Assembly: GCF_023544445.1 (NCBI RefSeq)
Contig: NZ_JALPVJ010000001.1
Span: 186,001 to 250,000 of the forward strand
DNA from: Actinoplanes sp. M2I2
GTDB lineage: Bacteria > Actinomycetota > Actinomycetes > Mycobacteriales > Micromonosporaceae
Length of the DNA: 64,000 nt
Direction: 5' to 3'
A model generated the notes under the pieces. The model was not told where the DNA came from. It did no database searches and saw nothing but the letters and a program-made list of their open reading frames with translations. Position numbers and translations under genes: made by a program. Within the stretch, counting starts at the first letter, position 1. The number at the start of each line of letters is the position of its first letter. Below, one piece after another: positions 16,701 through 24,330 of the stretch.

Positions 16701-17324
16701 TCATCGGTCGAGTGGGGCGCGGTGGCGGGCGGAGGCGAAGCCGAGCCAGGTGTGCCGGTTGCCGGCCCAGCACCATCCGATCTTGGGTGCCTTGCGTCGG
16801 GCGGGGCCGTCGTGTCCGGTGCCGCCGCTGATCCAGATGGCGGGGGTCCGGGCGTCGAGGGTGTCCCCGGTGGGTTTGCGGGAGCCGATGGTCATGAAGC
16901 AATGGTTGGGTTCGAGCACCTTCGGTTCCTGCAGGAGCCAGCTGATGCCCTCGTTGACGGTGAGTGGCGTCCGTCCACGTTCGAGGATGGCGGGCAGCGC
17001 CTCGTTGGGGCTCCAGTTGCGCAGGTCGTCGCCGCGGTCGGGTTCGTGGATGAGGTAGAGCGGGCGGTCGGGCAGGGTCAGGCCGGCGATGGGGACGAAC
17101 TGCTCCAGGTCGACCAGGTCGTCGACGACGAAGCCGGGCTTGTCGTGGCGGCGCAGCAGGGGCGCCAGGTGACGGGCGGTGGCCAGCGTGGGGTGCACGG
17201 CCAGCACGCTGTGGGGTTCGTCCGGCAGAGCGGCGACGTAGGTGGCGAGCTCCGCCGGGCTGCGGCCCGTGACGCCGGCGAGGCCGGCTTCGAGCAGGCG
17301 GTCCAGTTGACGGATCAGGCTCAT
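16701..17324 (-). CDS. DUF5701 family protein
   Basis: A 207-residue cytoplasmic protein of an uncharacterised actinobacterial family. Conserved blocks: FVVDDLVDLEQFVPIAG, LYLIHEPDRGDDLRNWSP, ILERGRTPLTVNEGISWLL, NHCFMTIGSRKPTG, PAIWISGGTG and a C-terminal IGWCWAGNRHTWLGFASA. Function unknown. ATG 17324 is chosen because AGGAGAG lies 4 nt upstream; a longer frame to 17444 would run through the operator-like repeats. Two near-identical palindromic sites lie 78-130 nt upstream. Confidence 0.85.
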   Translation of the reverse strand: MSLIRQLDRLLEAGLAGVTGRSPAELATYVAALPDEPHSVLAVHPTLATARHLAPLLRRHDKPGFVVDDLVDLEQFVPIAGLTLPDRPLYLIHEPDRGDDLRNWSPNEALPAILERGRTPLTVNEGISWLLQEPKVLEPNHCFMTIGSRKPTGDTLDARTPAIWISGGTGHDGPARRKAPKIGWCWAGNRHTWLGFASARHRAPLDR

Positions 17325-17401
17325 GGGCTCTCCTGGTGACACATCGGGCGGCGTGGGGACACGAGCGTCGGCTGAACCGCTCGGACCACCGGCGCAACTA
17401 A

Positions 17402-17453
17402 CTCCGTATACCTCACGGAGATGGGGGCGGTTAATACCGTACACCTTACGGAG
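17402..17453. promoter_or_regulatory. pair of related palindromic sites upstream of DUF5701
   Basis: Site 1 (17402-17420) is CTCCGTATACCTCACGGAG; site 2 (17435-17453) is TACCGTACACCTTACGGAG. They match at 15 of 19 positions and their centres are 33 bp apart, about three helical turns. They probably bind a dimeric repressor or activator. The nearest regulator gene is the MerR-type protein at 17489-18202, but the binder is unknown. Confidence 0.55.
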
Positions 17454-17488
17454 TAACTTGGCACCCGGCCGGGCGAGTCATCGTCGTG

Positions 17489-18202
17489 TCAGTGCCTCTC
17501 GGGCTGGCCCGGGCTCAGGTAGGCGTCCAGGGCGGCCGCGCCGGCGAGCAGAGCCCGGCCCCGTGCCGTGAGGCGGTCCTGCCAGTCGGCCAGTGTCGAG
17601 GCGAGCGGGGCCACGCCGCCGGCGCTGCGGACCTGGGTGATCAGCGGGGCGATCTGCTCGAGGCGGTAGCCGCCGCGCCGCAACTGGTGGACGAGCTGGG
17701 CGTCGCGCACGTCGGCCGCGCGGTAGACCCGATAGCCGGTCCGTGGGTCACGAGGCGGCTCGACCAGGCCGGCCCGTTCCCATTTGCGCAGCGTGGCCGG
17801 GCGCAGGCCGAGGCGCCGGGCCAGCGGGCCGACGAACGTGTCGCCCCTTTCCGGTCGTACGGGAATCAGGTCTTGCAGCGCGGTTTCGACGGCCCGCAGG
17901 GTGCGGCGGTCGTCGAGAAGCTGGGCATGGCTCTCGTCGATGAGCTGCAGCGCCTCGCCGGTCGCGCCCCGGTTGACCGCCGCCATGATGGCTGCGGCTG
18001 TCCCGTGGCCGTGGCCGGGCACGAGGGCGAGAAACGCGGTTAGCGCCTGTTCGTGGCGCGGCGTGTAGGAGCGGTAGCCGTACTCGGTGCGGTCGGCCGG
18101 CGGCAGGATGCCGGCCGCCTCGTAGTTCCGGACCGCCTGCGTCGACAGGCCATGCGCCCGCGCGAGATCGACCGGACGGAGTGTTTGAGGCTTTCGGTCC
18201 AC
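17489..18202 (-). CDS. MerR family regulator with two HTH modules (TioE-like)
   Basis: A 237-residue regulator with a MerR helix-turn-helix at the N-terminus (LRPVDLARAHGLSTQAVRNYEAAGILPPADR, then YRSYTP) and a second MerR-like module at about residues 115-185 (FVGPLARRLGLRPATLRKWERAGLVEPPRDPRTGYRVY), as in TioE-type proteins. GTG 18202 is preferred because the family starts just before LRPVDLA; an upstream TTG at 18244 is less likely. It is divergent from the erythromycin-esterase-like gene and may control it through the inverted repeat at 18232-18248. Confidence 0.85.
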   Translation of the reverse strand: MDRKPQTLRPVDLARAHGLSTQAVRNYEAAGILPPADRTEYGYRSYTPRHEQALTAFLALVPGHGHGTAAAIMAAVNRGATGEALQLIDESHAQLLDDRRTLRAVETALQDLIPVRPERGDTFVGPLARRLGLRPATLRKWERAGLVEPPRDPRTGYRVYRAADVRDAQLVHQLRRGGYRLEQIAPLITQVRSAGGVAPLASTLADWQDRLTARGRALLAGAAALDAYLSPGQPERH

Positions 18203-18231
18203 AGGCCTGCCGATGTCGCGGAAAAGTTTCA

Positions 18232-18248
18232 ATCGTTGGTTCAACGAT
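18232..18248. promoter_or_regulatory. 7-bp inverted repeat between merR and esterase-like genes
   Basis: ATCGTTG / CAACGAT arms with a 3-nt centre, directly upstream of the TACAGT hexamer of the rightward gene. Candidate operator for the divergently encoded MerR protein. Confidence 0.45.
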
Positions 18249-18253
18249 ACAGT
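18248..18253 (+). promoter_or_regulatory. -10 hexamer TACAGT for 18262-19431
   Basis: TACAGT ends 8 nt before ATG 18262 and overlaps the end of the inverted repeat by one base. Leaderless or near-leaderless start. Confidence 0.45.
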
Positions 18254-18261
18254 TCAAAGGC

Positions 18262-19431
18262 ATGACTGTTGCTGTCGACGATGTGATGCGGTTGCTCCCG
18301 GGCCGGCCCCAGCTGCTCGCGCTCGGTGAGCCCACCCACGGTGAGCACGTGCTGCTCGAGGTGCGCAACGACCTGTTCCGGCAGCTCGTCGAGCGGGCCG
18401 GCTACCGGACGATCGCGATCGAGACCGACTGCCTGCGGGGCCTGATCGTGGACGACTACGTCACGTCGGGCGTGGGCACCCTCGACGAGGCCATGGAGCG
18501 CGGCTTCAGCCACGAGTGGGGCGCCTTCGAGGGCAACCGCGATCTCGTACGGTGGATGCGCGCGCACAACGAAGGCCGGCCGCCGGCCGCGCGGGTGCGG
18601 TTCGCCGGTTTCGACGGTCCGCTCGAGATCACCGCCGCCGCGAGTCCCCGCCCGGTCCTGACCGCGCTGCACGCCCACCTGGCCGAGCGGGTCGCCGCCG
18701 ACCTGCTGCCGTGCACCGCGGAGACCCTCGACCGCCTGCTCGGCGATGACGATCGCTGGACCGAGCCGGCCGCCATGATGGACCCGTCCCGCTCCGCCGG
18801 GCGGTCACCCGAGGCCCGGGAGTTGCGGTTGCTGGCCGACGATCTGGTGGCCCTGCTGGACATGCACGATCCGCGCGAGGGCCAGCAGCGGGCCCGCCTG
18901 CTGGGCCGGACCGCCACCGGTCTGCTGCGGTACCACTTCTGGATGGCCGATCGGTCGCCCGGCCGTCTGGCCTGGCTGCTCGGCGTACGGGATTCGATGA
19001 TGGCGGCCAACCTGCTGGCGCTCACCGATCGCGGCCCCACCCTGGTCTTTGCCCACAACGGACACCTGCAGCGTGAGCGCAGCAGCATGCGGATGGGCGG
19101 CAGCCCGGTGGAGTGGTGGAGCGCCGGAGCGATCGCCGGCGCCCGGCTGCGCGACGACTACGCGTTCCTGGCCACGGCCGTCGGCACCATCCGCCATCAC
19201 GGAGTGGAGATTCCACCCCCGGACACCCTCGAAGGCCACCTGTACGCCGTCTCGGACGATCGCTTCGTCGTCGGCCCTCACCGCCTGGCCGCCCTCCTCG
19301 GCGCGGGCCGGCCCTCGGCGCGGGTTTCCCCCTGGTACGGCTACGCCCCGCTGGACCCGGCCCACCTGACCGGCATCGACGGGATCGTGTTCGTCAAGGA
19401 CCTCGACCAGGTCGCTCACCCGGCCCGGTAG
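18262..19431 (+). CDS. erythromycin esterase family protein
   Basis: A 389-residue member of the Ere/succinoglycan-like hydrolase superfamily. Active-site blocks are visible: ALGEPTHGEH at about residues 19-28 (the catalytic-base His region), YRTIAIETD at about 47-55, GFSHEWGAFEGNRDLVRWMR, GVRDSMMAANL and VFAHNGHLQRE. In resistance enzymes of this family the macrolide lactone is hydrolysed; most chromosomal members have unknown substrates. It is divergent from a MerR regulator, so it may be inducible. Its end overlaps the convergent reductase gene by 16 bp. Confidence 0.85.
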   Translation: MTVAVDDVMRLLPGRPQLLALGEPTHGEHVLLEVRNDLFRQLVERAGYRTIAIETDCLRGLIVDDYVTSGVGTLDEAMERGFSHEWGAFEGNRDLVRWMRAHNEGRPPAARVRFAGFDGPLEITAAASPRPVLTALHAHLAERVAADLLPCTAETLDRLLGDDDRWTEPAAMMDPSRSAGRSPEARELRLLADDLVALLDMHDPREGQQRARLLGRTATGLLRYHFWMADRSPGRLAWLLGVRDSMMAANLLALTDRGPTLVFAHNGHLQRERSSMRMGGSPVEWWSAGAIAGARLRDDYAFLATAVGTIRHHGVEIPPPDTLEGHLYAVSDDRFVVGPHRLAALLGAGRPSARVSPWYGYAPLDPAHLTGIDGIVFVKDLDQVAHPAR

Positions 19432-19991
19432 CGCAGCACGACCACGCCGCTCGCGCCGAGCGGCGTGGCGTCGATCAGGGTCAGCCGCTCCGGGTCGAAG
19501 GGCCCTGCGGTCAGCTTGATGCCGTCGCCGGCCAAAACCGGGTTGAGCTTGATGACGTACTCGTCGATCTCGGAACGCACCGCGCCGGCCAGCGCGCCGC
19601 CGCCGCAGAGCCAGATGTCGCGGCCCGGCCGTTGCTTGAGCTCGCGCACGTAGCCGACCGGTTCCCCGGTCACGACAGTCACCGCCGGGTCGATGGCCGG
19701 GTCGACCGTACGGGAGAAGACGATCTGCTCCAGATGGGCGTACGGACTGGTGATGCCGGCCCGCAACGCCGGTTCGTAGGTGCCCCGGCCCATCAGCACG
19801 GTGTCGAAGGCCTGGTGGGGCGCGGTGATGCCGAGGGCTTCGGGCAGCGCGGTGGGCAGCGTCTCCGGGTAGTGCGCGTGGATGTAGGCGGTCAGTTCCT
19901 CGCTGAGCGCTCCGAAGAAGGCGAAGTCGCCGTCCGGCGCGGCGATGAACCCGTCGACCGTCGCGGCCACGTAGTAGATGAGCTTTCGCAT
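19416..19991 (-). CDS. dihydrofolate reductase family / RibD C-terminal-like reductase
   Basis: A 191-residue protein of the DHFR/RibD-C superfamily: MRKLIYYVAATVDGFIAAPDGDF at the N-terminus, VLMGRGTYE at about 68-76, IWLCGGGALAGAV (nucleotide-binding turn) and a C-terminal beta-strand LIDATPLGASGVVVLRYR. It probably uses NAD(P)H; substrate unknown. ATG 19991 has TAGTTT 7 nt upstream, so it is likely leaderless. It is divergent from a TetR regulator, with a shared palindrome between them. Confidence 0.88.
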   Translation of the reverse strand: MRKLIYYVAATVDGFIAAPDGDFAFFGALSEELTAYIHAHYPETLPTALPEALGITAPHQAFDTVLMGRGTYEPALRAGITSPYAHLEQIVFSRTVDPAIDPAVTVVTGEPVGYVRELKQRPGRDIWLCGGGALAGAVRSEIDEYVIKLNPVLAGDGIKLTAGPFDPERLTLIDATPLGASGVVVLRYRAG

Positions 19992-19998
19992 GGCGCTC

Positions 19999-20004
19999 AA
20001 ACTA
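19999..20004 (-). promoter_or_regulatory. -10 hexamer TAGTTT for 19416-19991
   Basis: TAGTTT on the minus strand, 7 nt before ATG 19991; overlaps the left arm of the palindrome at 20001-20017. Confidence 0.45.
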
Positions 20005-20017
20005 CAACAGCTGTAGT
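20001..20017. promoter_or_regulatory. candidate TetR operator
   Basis: ACTACA / TGTAGT arms with a 5-nt centre. It lies between the reductase and TetR genes and overlaps the -10 of the reductase, so a bound repressor would block it. Confidence 0.5.
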
Positions 20018-20025
20018 GGTTGGGC

Positions 20026-20031
20026 TAGTCT
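20026..20031 (+). promoter_or_regulatory. -10 hexamer TAGTCT for the TetR gene
   Basis: TAGTCT ends 7 nt before GTG 20039. Leaderless start inferred. Confidence 0.45.
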
Positions 20032-20038
20032 TTCCGAC

Positions 20039-20605
20039 GTGGTCAAGAACCCTGAGCGCCGCCGTCTGCTGGCCGACGCGGGTCTGCGGGTGCTCGCCGA
20101 GTCGGGCGCCCGCGGGCTCACCCATCGCGCGGTCGACACCGAGGCCGGCCTGCCCACCGGCACGGCTTCCAACTACTTCCGTACGCGTGACGCCCTGCTC
20201 GGCGCGCTGGGTGAGCGCGTCCTGGAACGCTTCGCGCCCGATTCGGCTGTCGTCCAGCGGCTGGCCGCCCGCCCGGCCGGCCGGGAGCTGTTCGTCGACT
20301 ACCTGCGCTACATCCTGGAGCGCACGACGGCGCATCCCGAACTGACCCGGGCGCTGATCGAGCTGCGCCTGGAGGCTGCCCGCCGTCCCGGTCTGGCCGA
20401 GATCCTCGGCGCCACGCTGAGCGCCGGCTACCGCGACGACGTCGCCTTCCACGCCACCACCGGCCTGCCCGGCGGCGCTCTCGAGATCGCCCTGCTGCAC
20501 TACGCGATGGACGGCCTGCTCCTCGACCTGCTGACCACGTCGATCGGCGCCGACGTGACCCCGGACGACGCCCTGACCGCTTTCGTCGACCGACTGGTGG
20601 GCTGA
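20039..20605 (+). CDS. TetR/AcrR family transcriptional regulator
   Basis: A 188-residue one-component regulator. The N-terminal helix-turn-helix (about residues 8-52: RRRLLADAGLRVLAESGARGLTHRAVDTEAGLPTGTASNYFRTRDALL) is typical of TetR. The C-terminal part is an all-helical ligand/dimer domain. It is divergent from the reductase and probably represses it and itself through the palindrome at 20001-20017. Ligand unknown. Confidence 0.92.
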   Translation: MVKNPERRRLLADAGLRVLAESGARGLTHRAVDTEAGLPTGTASNYFRTRDALLGALGERVLERFAPDSAVVQRLAARPAGRELFVDYLRYILERTTAHPELTRALIELRLEAARRPGLAEILGATLSAGYRDDVAFHATTGLPGGALEIALLHYAMDGLLLDLLTTSIGADVTPDDALTAFVDRLVG

Positions 20606-20724
20606 GGCTTTCGTCCCGGGGTGCGAGCCACGACACAGTCGCGTTTGTGCAGCTCAACAGGCACCGAGCTAGTGCACAGGAAACCCGCAAGGGAGTTCAC
20701 AGCCGACGCTTAGACGATGACGGC

Positions 20725-21423
20725 ATGACGCTCACCGGCGTACCGCTGATCCTGCTCACGGCGTCCGCGACCGCCGCGGCCGGCGCGGCTGTCGGCTGGG
20801 TGTGGCCGCGGGGCGGGCGGCTGCAGCCTTTCACCCGCGTCGCCGGGGTGCTGGTCGTCGAGGCGCTGGTCGTGCTGACCGCGGGGCTGGTCGTCAACCG
20901 GCACGAGCAGTTCTATCCGTCCTGGCAGGCGTTGCAGGGCGACACCGGCACGGCCACGGTGGCCGATCGTCGGCACGCGGGCCTGCTCGACGATCGCGTG
21001 CGGTCCGACCGGTTGACCTGGCGACCTCAGGGGCTGGCCGCGTGGCGCCTGGCCCGGCCGCCGACGGTGACGCTGCCGCCGGACTACCGTGAACGGCCCG
21101 GCGTGGCCTTCCCCGTGGTGCTCGCGTTCGCCGGGCCCGGCGGCCCGGGTGCGCCTCCCCGCCGTACGCCGGAAGCGGTGACCGTGACGATCGCGCCCAC
21201 CGCCGGCACCACCGCCGCCGCCCTGAGCAGCCTGCCCGACCGGCTCAGCCACGACCTGCGGGTCACCACCGCAGGCTGGGACGTCGTGGGCCGCCAGCCG
21301 CTCGCCGCGGCCTTCGTCACCGGGCAACCGGCCGGGGCAGCCGTGCTCGACCAGCCGGTCACCGCCCTGCCACCCGCCCTCACCGCCCCGCTCCGTCTGC
21401 CACCGGCCGGAACGCCGTCATGA
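20725..21423 (+). CDS. membrane-anchored protein of unknown function
   Basis: A 232-residue protein with two N-terminal hydrophobic segments (about residues 4-24 and 35-52), then an extracytoplasmic domain of about 170 residues. The domain contains FPVVLAFAGPGGPG and VTVTIAPTAGTTAAALSSLP, loosely recalling the oxyanion-side strand of alpha/beta hydrolases but without a serine nucleophile motif. Its stop overlaps the next start (ATGA at 21420), so it is translationally coupled to the esterase. Probably a partner subunit or a decayed esterase relative. Confidence 0.65.
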   Translation: MTLTGVPLILLTASATAAAGAAVGWVWPRGGRLQPFTRVAGVLVVEALVVLTAGLVVNRHEQFYPSWQALQGDTGTATVADRRHAGLLDDRVRSDRLTWRPQGLAAWRLARPPTVTLPPDYRERPGVAFPVVLAFAGPGGPGAPPRRTPEAVTVTIAPTAGTTAAALSSLPDRLSHDLRVTTAGWDVVGRQPLAAAFVTGQPAGAAVLDQPVTALPPALTAPLRLPPAGTPS

Positions 21424-22382
21424 CCACGGCCCTGACCCTCGCCGCCGTGCTGGCGACCGCCACGCTGCTCGCCCTCGGCTGGAACCGGACCCGGGCGATC
21501 AGCCGCTCCGCCCTGGTCGTCACCTCGCTGCTCAGCGTCGTCGCCGCGGTGGCCGTCCAGGTCAACCGGCTGACCGAGGCCTACCCGACGGAGACCCAGG
21601 CCGCCTCGACGACCTCCGACCCCGACGGCAGTCGGATGCTCACCGTGATGGTCACCGGCCCGGCCAGCGGCCTGACCCTGCCGATGTACGTCTACCTGCC
21701 CGCCGCCTACCGCAGCGGCAGCGCCCGCTTCCCGGTGATCGAGGCGCTGCACGGCTATCCGGGCACGCCCCTGACCTGGCTCCGCAAGCTGAACGTGCAG
21801 TCCTATCTGGACCACGAGATCACCGCCGGCCGGATGGCGCCGACGGTCGTCCTTTTCCCCTATCAGACCCCCGAGCGCCTGCTCGACACCGAGTGCACCA
21901 ACCTGCGCGCCGGCCCCCGGGCCGAGACGTTCCTGACCGTCGACGTGCCCGCCTTCGCCCGCGCCCACTATCGCGTACGCCCCGACCGGGCCGCCTGGGG
22001 CCTGACCGGCTATTCGGCGGGCGCGTTCTGCGCGATCAACCTGGTGCTGCGCCACCCCCGCCAGTACGCAGCCGCCGCAAGCCTGTCCGGCTACGCCGAA
22101 CCGGGCATCGACGTCGGCGACGGCTCCCAGAACACCACCAACAACTCCGGCTGGCGCCTGCGCCACCTGCCCCAGCCCGCGGTCGGGCTCTGGCTGGGCT
22201 GGGCCGGCGACGACAAGCAGTCGGCCGCCGACTCGCGCCGGCTGGCGGCCGAGTGCCACCGCCCGGTGTCCCTGACCACCGCGGTGGTGGCGCACGGCGG
22301 CCACAGCAGCGCGGTGTGGCGGCAGATGGAAGCGCCCGCCTTCGACTGGCTCTCCGCCCACCTGGCCCGGCCCCTCTCGTGA
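21420..22382 (+). CDS. membrane-anchored alpha/beta-hydrolase (esterase D / antigen 85-like)
   Basis: A 320-residue serine hydrolase of the PF00756 esterase group. Two N-terminal hydrophobic stretches (about 1-45) anchor it outside the membrane. The hydrolase domain has the oxyanion loop VIEALHGYPG, the nucleophile elbow GYSAG with Ser199, a later acidic residue (about D260), and a terminal AHGGHSSAVW giving the catalytic His. Family members act on short esters or transfer acyl groups. It is coupled to the upstream gene by ATGA and to the downstream SGNH gene by GTGA, so the three form one operon. Confidence 0.85.
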   Translation: MTTALTLAAVLATATLLALGWNRTRAISRSALVVTSLLSVVAAVAVQVNRLTEAYPTETQAASTTSDPDGSRMLTVMVTGPASGLTLPMYVYLPAAYRSGSARFPVIEALHGYPGTPLTWLRKLNVQSYLDHEITAGRMAPTVVLFPYQTPERLLDTECTNLRAGPRAETFLTVDVPAFARAHYRVRPDRAAWGLTGYSAGAFCAINLVLRHPRQYAAAASLSGYAEPGIDVGDGSQNTTNNSGWRLRHLPQPAVGLWLGWAGDDKQSAADSRRLAAECHRPVSLTTAVVAHGGHSSAVWRQMEAPAFDWLSAHLARPLS

Positions 22383-22444
22383 GGCGCCTGGCATCGCTGG
22401 TCCTGCCGCTGTCGGCCTCCCGCCGATGTGGCCCGGACACTGTC

Positions 22445-23128
22445 GTGAGGCGCCTGGCCGTGCTGGTCGCGGTGCTGCTGCTGGGTGGCTGCGCCGCCGC
22501 AGCTCCGTCGTCGTCGCCGGCACGGCCGCCGGAGGTCCTCACGCTCGGCGATTCGGTGGCGGCCGGTTCGGCCTGCGGTTGTTCGCCGTTCCCGGCCCTG
22601 TACGCCCGGGCCCAGCACGCCACCGACGTCAACCTGGCCCGGTCCGGCGCCACCGCAGCCGACGTCCGTGCCGCCGTGCCCGCCGAGCGCAGCCAGGTGG
22701 CCTCGGCGGCCGAGGTGGTCATCATGATCGGCGCCAACGACATGGCCGCGGTCTTCGGCCACCCGGCGCAGTACGCCACCGTCGCGGCCGGCGTCGACGA
22801 CGACGTGACGGCCACGGTCACCGCGATCGAGCAACTCCACCGGGTCCCGGTGATCCTGCTCGGCTACTGGAATGTCGTGCAGGACGGGCAGGTCGGCGCG
22901 GCGCAATACGGAGCCGACGGCGTGCGCGACGCGGCCCGCGCGACCGCCCTCGTCAACCAGGCCCTCCGAGACGCCGCCACCCGAACGGGCGCGACCTTCG
23001 TACCGACCGAGCCGGCCTTCCACGGCGACGACGGATCCCACGATCCGACAGGCCTGCTGGCGCCGGACGGCGACCACCCCAACGCGGCCGGCCAGGCGGC
23101 AATCGCGGCGCTTCTCCCGCCCCTGTGA
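22445..23128 (+). CDS. SGNH/GDSL hydrolase lipoprotein
   Basis: A 227-residue secreted esterase/lipase of the SGNH superfamily. From GTG 22445 it has a short signal peptide ending in a lipobox (VLLLGGC, Cys16), then block I LTLGDSVAAG, block III MIGANDMA and block V DGDHPNAAG, which give the catalytic Ser, Asn and Asp-His. GTG 22379 in the same frame overlaps the previous stop (GTGA) and would add 22 residues. The 16 bases around both GTGs are near-identical, so the start has been duplicated. I prefer the downstream start because it gives a normal lipoprotein signal. Confidence 0.82.
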   Translation: MRRLAVLVAVLLLGGCAAAAPSSSPARPPEVLTLGDSVAAGSACGCSPFPALYARAQHATDVNLARSGATAADVRAAVPAERSQVASAAEVVIMIGANDMAAVFGHPAQYATVAAGVDDDVTATVTAIEQLHRVPVILLGYWNVVQDGQVGAAQYGADGVRDAARATALVNQALRDAATRTGATFVPTEPAFHGDDGSHDPTGLLAPDGDHPNAAGQAAIAALLPPL

Positions 23129-23154
23129 CAGCCGCCGACCGCCGTCGGCAGGTG

Positions 23155-23605
23155 TCGTTGACTACACCGGTACCCGTCGTGGCTGGGCACCGGCGGCTGC
23201 CGTCGTTGGCTGGGGAACCGGCCGTTGTCGTTGCCTGCGCCGGCGGCCTTCTTCGCCTGGGCACCGGCGGCCGTCGTCTTCCGCTGAGCACCGCCGTTGT
23301 CGGTTAGACGTCGGCGGCCGTCGTGACTAGACACCGGGCGCCGTCGTCGTCGGTTGTGTGCCAGCGGCCGTTGTTGGCTGGGGCTGGCCGTCGTTGTTGG
23401 TGGGTGCCGGCGGTCGTCGTCGCTGGTTGAACGTCGGTTGTTGCCGTTGTTGGCTGGGGCTGGCCGTCGTTGTTGGTGGGTGCCGGCGGTCGTCGTCGCT
23501 GGTTGAACGTCGGTTGTTGCCGTTGTTGGCTGGCACGAGCCGTCTTCGTCGTCGGCGGGGTGCCGGCCGTCGTTGGCTGGGCAGGAGGGTGCCGTGGGGT
23601 GTATG
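23155..23605. repeat. degenerate minisatellite with perfect 76-bp duplication
   Basis: The gap between the SGNH gene and the DUF427 gene is filled with about 18 imperfect units of 20-30 bp, most starting CCGTCGTTG or CCGTTGTTG and carrying GGCTGGG and CCGGCGG. Within it a 76-bp unit is perfectly duplicated (23368-23443 and 23444-23519) with a 14-bp third start. Frames through it on either strand are low-complexity Thr/Pro/Asn or Gly/Arg strings without start signals, so I call it non-coding. Confidence 0.85.
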
Positions 23606-23613
23606 CCGGAGTC

Positions 23614-24324
23614 ATGAACGAGTTCCGGCCGCCCGCGGCCATCGTCGAGCCGACGCCGCGCCGCATCCGGGTGCGCCTCGGCTCCACCGTCGTCGCCGAC
23701 AGCAGTCGCGCCCTTCTGCTCGACGAGATCAGCGAGCGCGGCTTCCCGACCTACTTCCTCCCGTACGAGGACGTGCGCCCGGGAGTTCTGGCCGACGGGG
23801 CCGAGGGCCGCTGGTCGGTGGTCGCGGGCGGTCGGCGGGCCGACGGCGGGGCCTGGACCGACGACCGGTTCAACCAGCTCAAGGATCACGTCACGTTCTC
23901 GTGGGAGACCCTCGAGTGGTACGAGGAGGACGAGCAGATCTTCGTCCACGCCCGCTCGCCTCGTCACCGGGTCGACACGCTGCACAGCTCGCGACGTGTG
24001 CAGGTGCTGATCGACGGCGAGGAGGTGGCCAACAGCGCTCGCCCGGTGCTGCTCTTCGAGACCCACCTGCCGACGCGCTACTACCTGCCGTTCGCCGATG
24101 TGCGCACCGACCGGCTGAGCGCGAGCGAGACGGTGACGCGGTGCCCGTACAAGGGCGTGGCCCGATACTGGTCGCATCCGGGGCTGGCCGACGCGGCGTG
24201 GAGCTACCCCGACCCGGTGGCCGAGATCCCGAAGATCCGTGATCTGGTCTGCTTCTACAACGAGCGGGTCGACATCGTGCTCGACGGCGTGCCGCAGGAT
24301 CGGCCGGTCACGCCGTTCTCCTGA
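23614..24324 (+). CDS. DUF427 domain-containing protein (two domains)
   Basis: A 236-residue cytoplasmic protein with two DUF427 modules. Each has the RIRVRLGSTVVADSSRALLL or RVQVLIDGEEVANSARPVLL strand pair, then PTYFLPYEDV or TRYYLPFADV. The second also has the TRCPYKGVARYWS block and a C-terminal WSYPDPVAEIPKIRDLVCFYNERVDIVLDGV. Function unknown; a small beta-fold found across actinobacteria. ATG 23614 is chosen because the conserved domain begins shortly after it; the open frame upstream runs into the minisatellite. Confidence 0.9.
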   Translation: MNEFRPPAAIVEPTPRRIRVRLGSTVVADSSRALLLDEISERGFPTYFLPYEDVRPGVLADGAEGRWSVVAGGRRADGGAWTDDRFNQLKDHVTFSWETLEWYEEDEQIFVHARSPRHRVDTLHSSRRVQVLIDGEEVANSARPVLLFETHLPTRYYLPFADVRTDRLSASETVTRCPYKGVARYWSHPGLADAAWSYPDPVAEIPKIRDLVCFYNERVDIVLDGVPQDRPVTPFS

Positions 24325-24330
24325 GGGCGG

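Noticed and set aside
13905..17339. Very long plus-strand frame of 1144 codons opposite the AfsR-like gene
   Set aside because: Gly/Arg/Gln/Pro-rich product without motifs; it is the antisense shadow of a high-GC gene with clear domains on the other strand.
20725..21423. Calling this protein a second esterase
   Set aside because: It has a hydrolase-like strand but no GxSxG nucleophile or catalytic His block.
22864..24177. Minus-strand frame of 437 codons across the minisatellite and DUF427 gene
   Set aside because: Thr/Asn/Pro repeats come from the minisatellite and the rest is antisense to DUF427.
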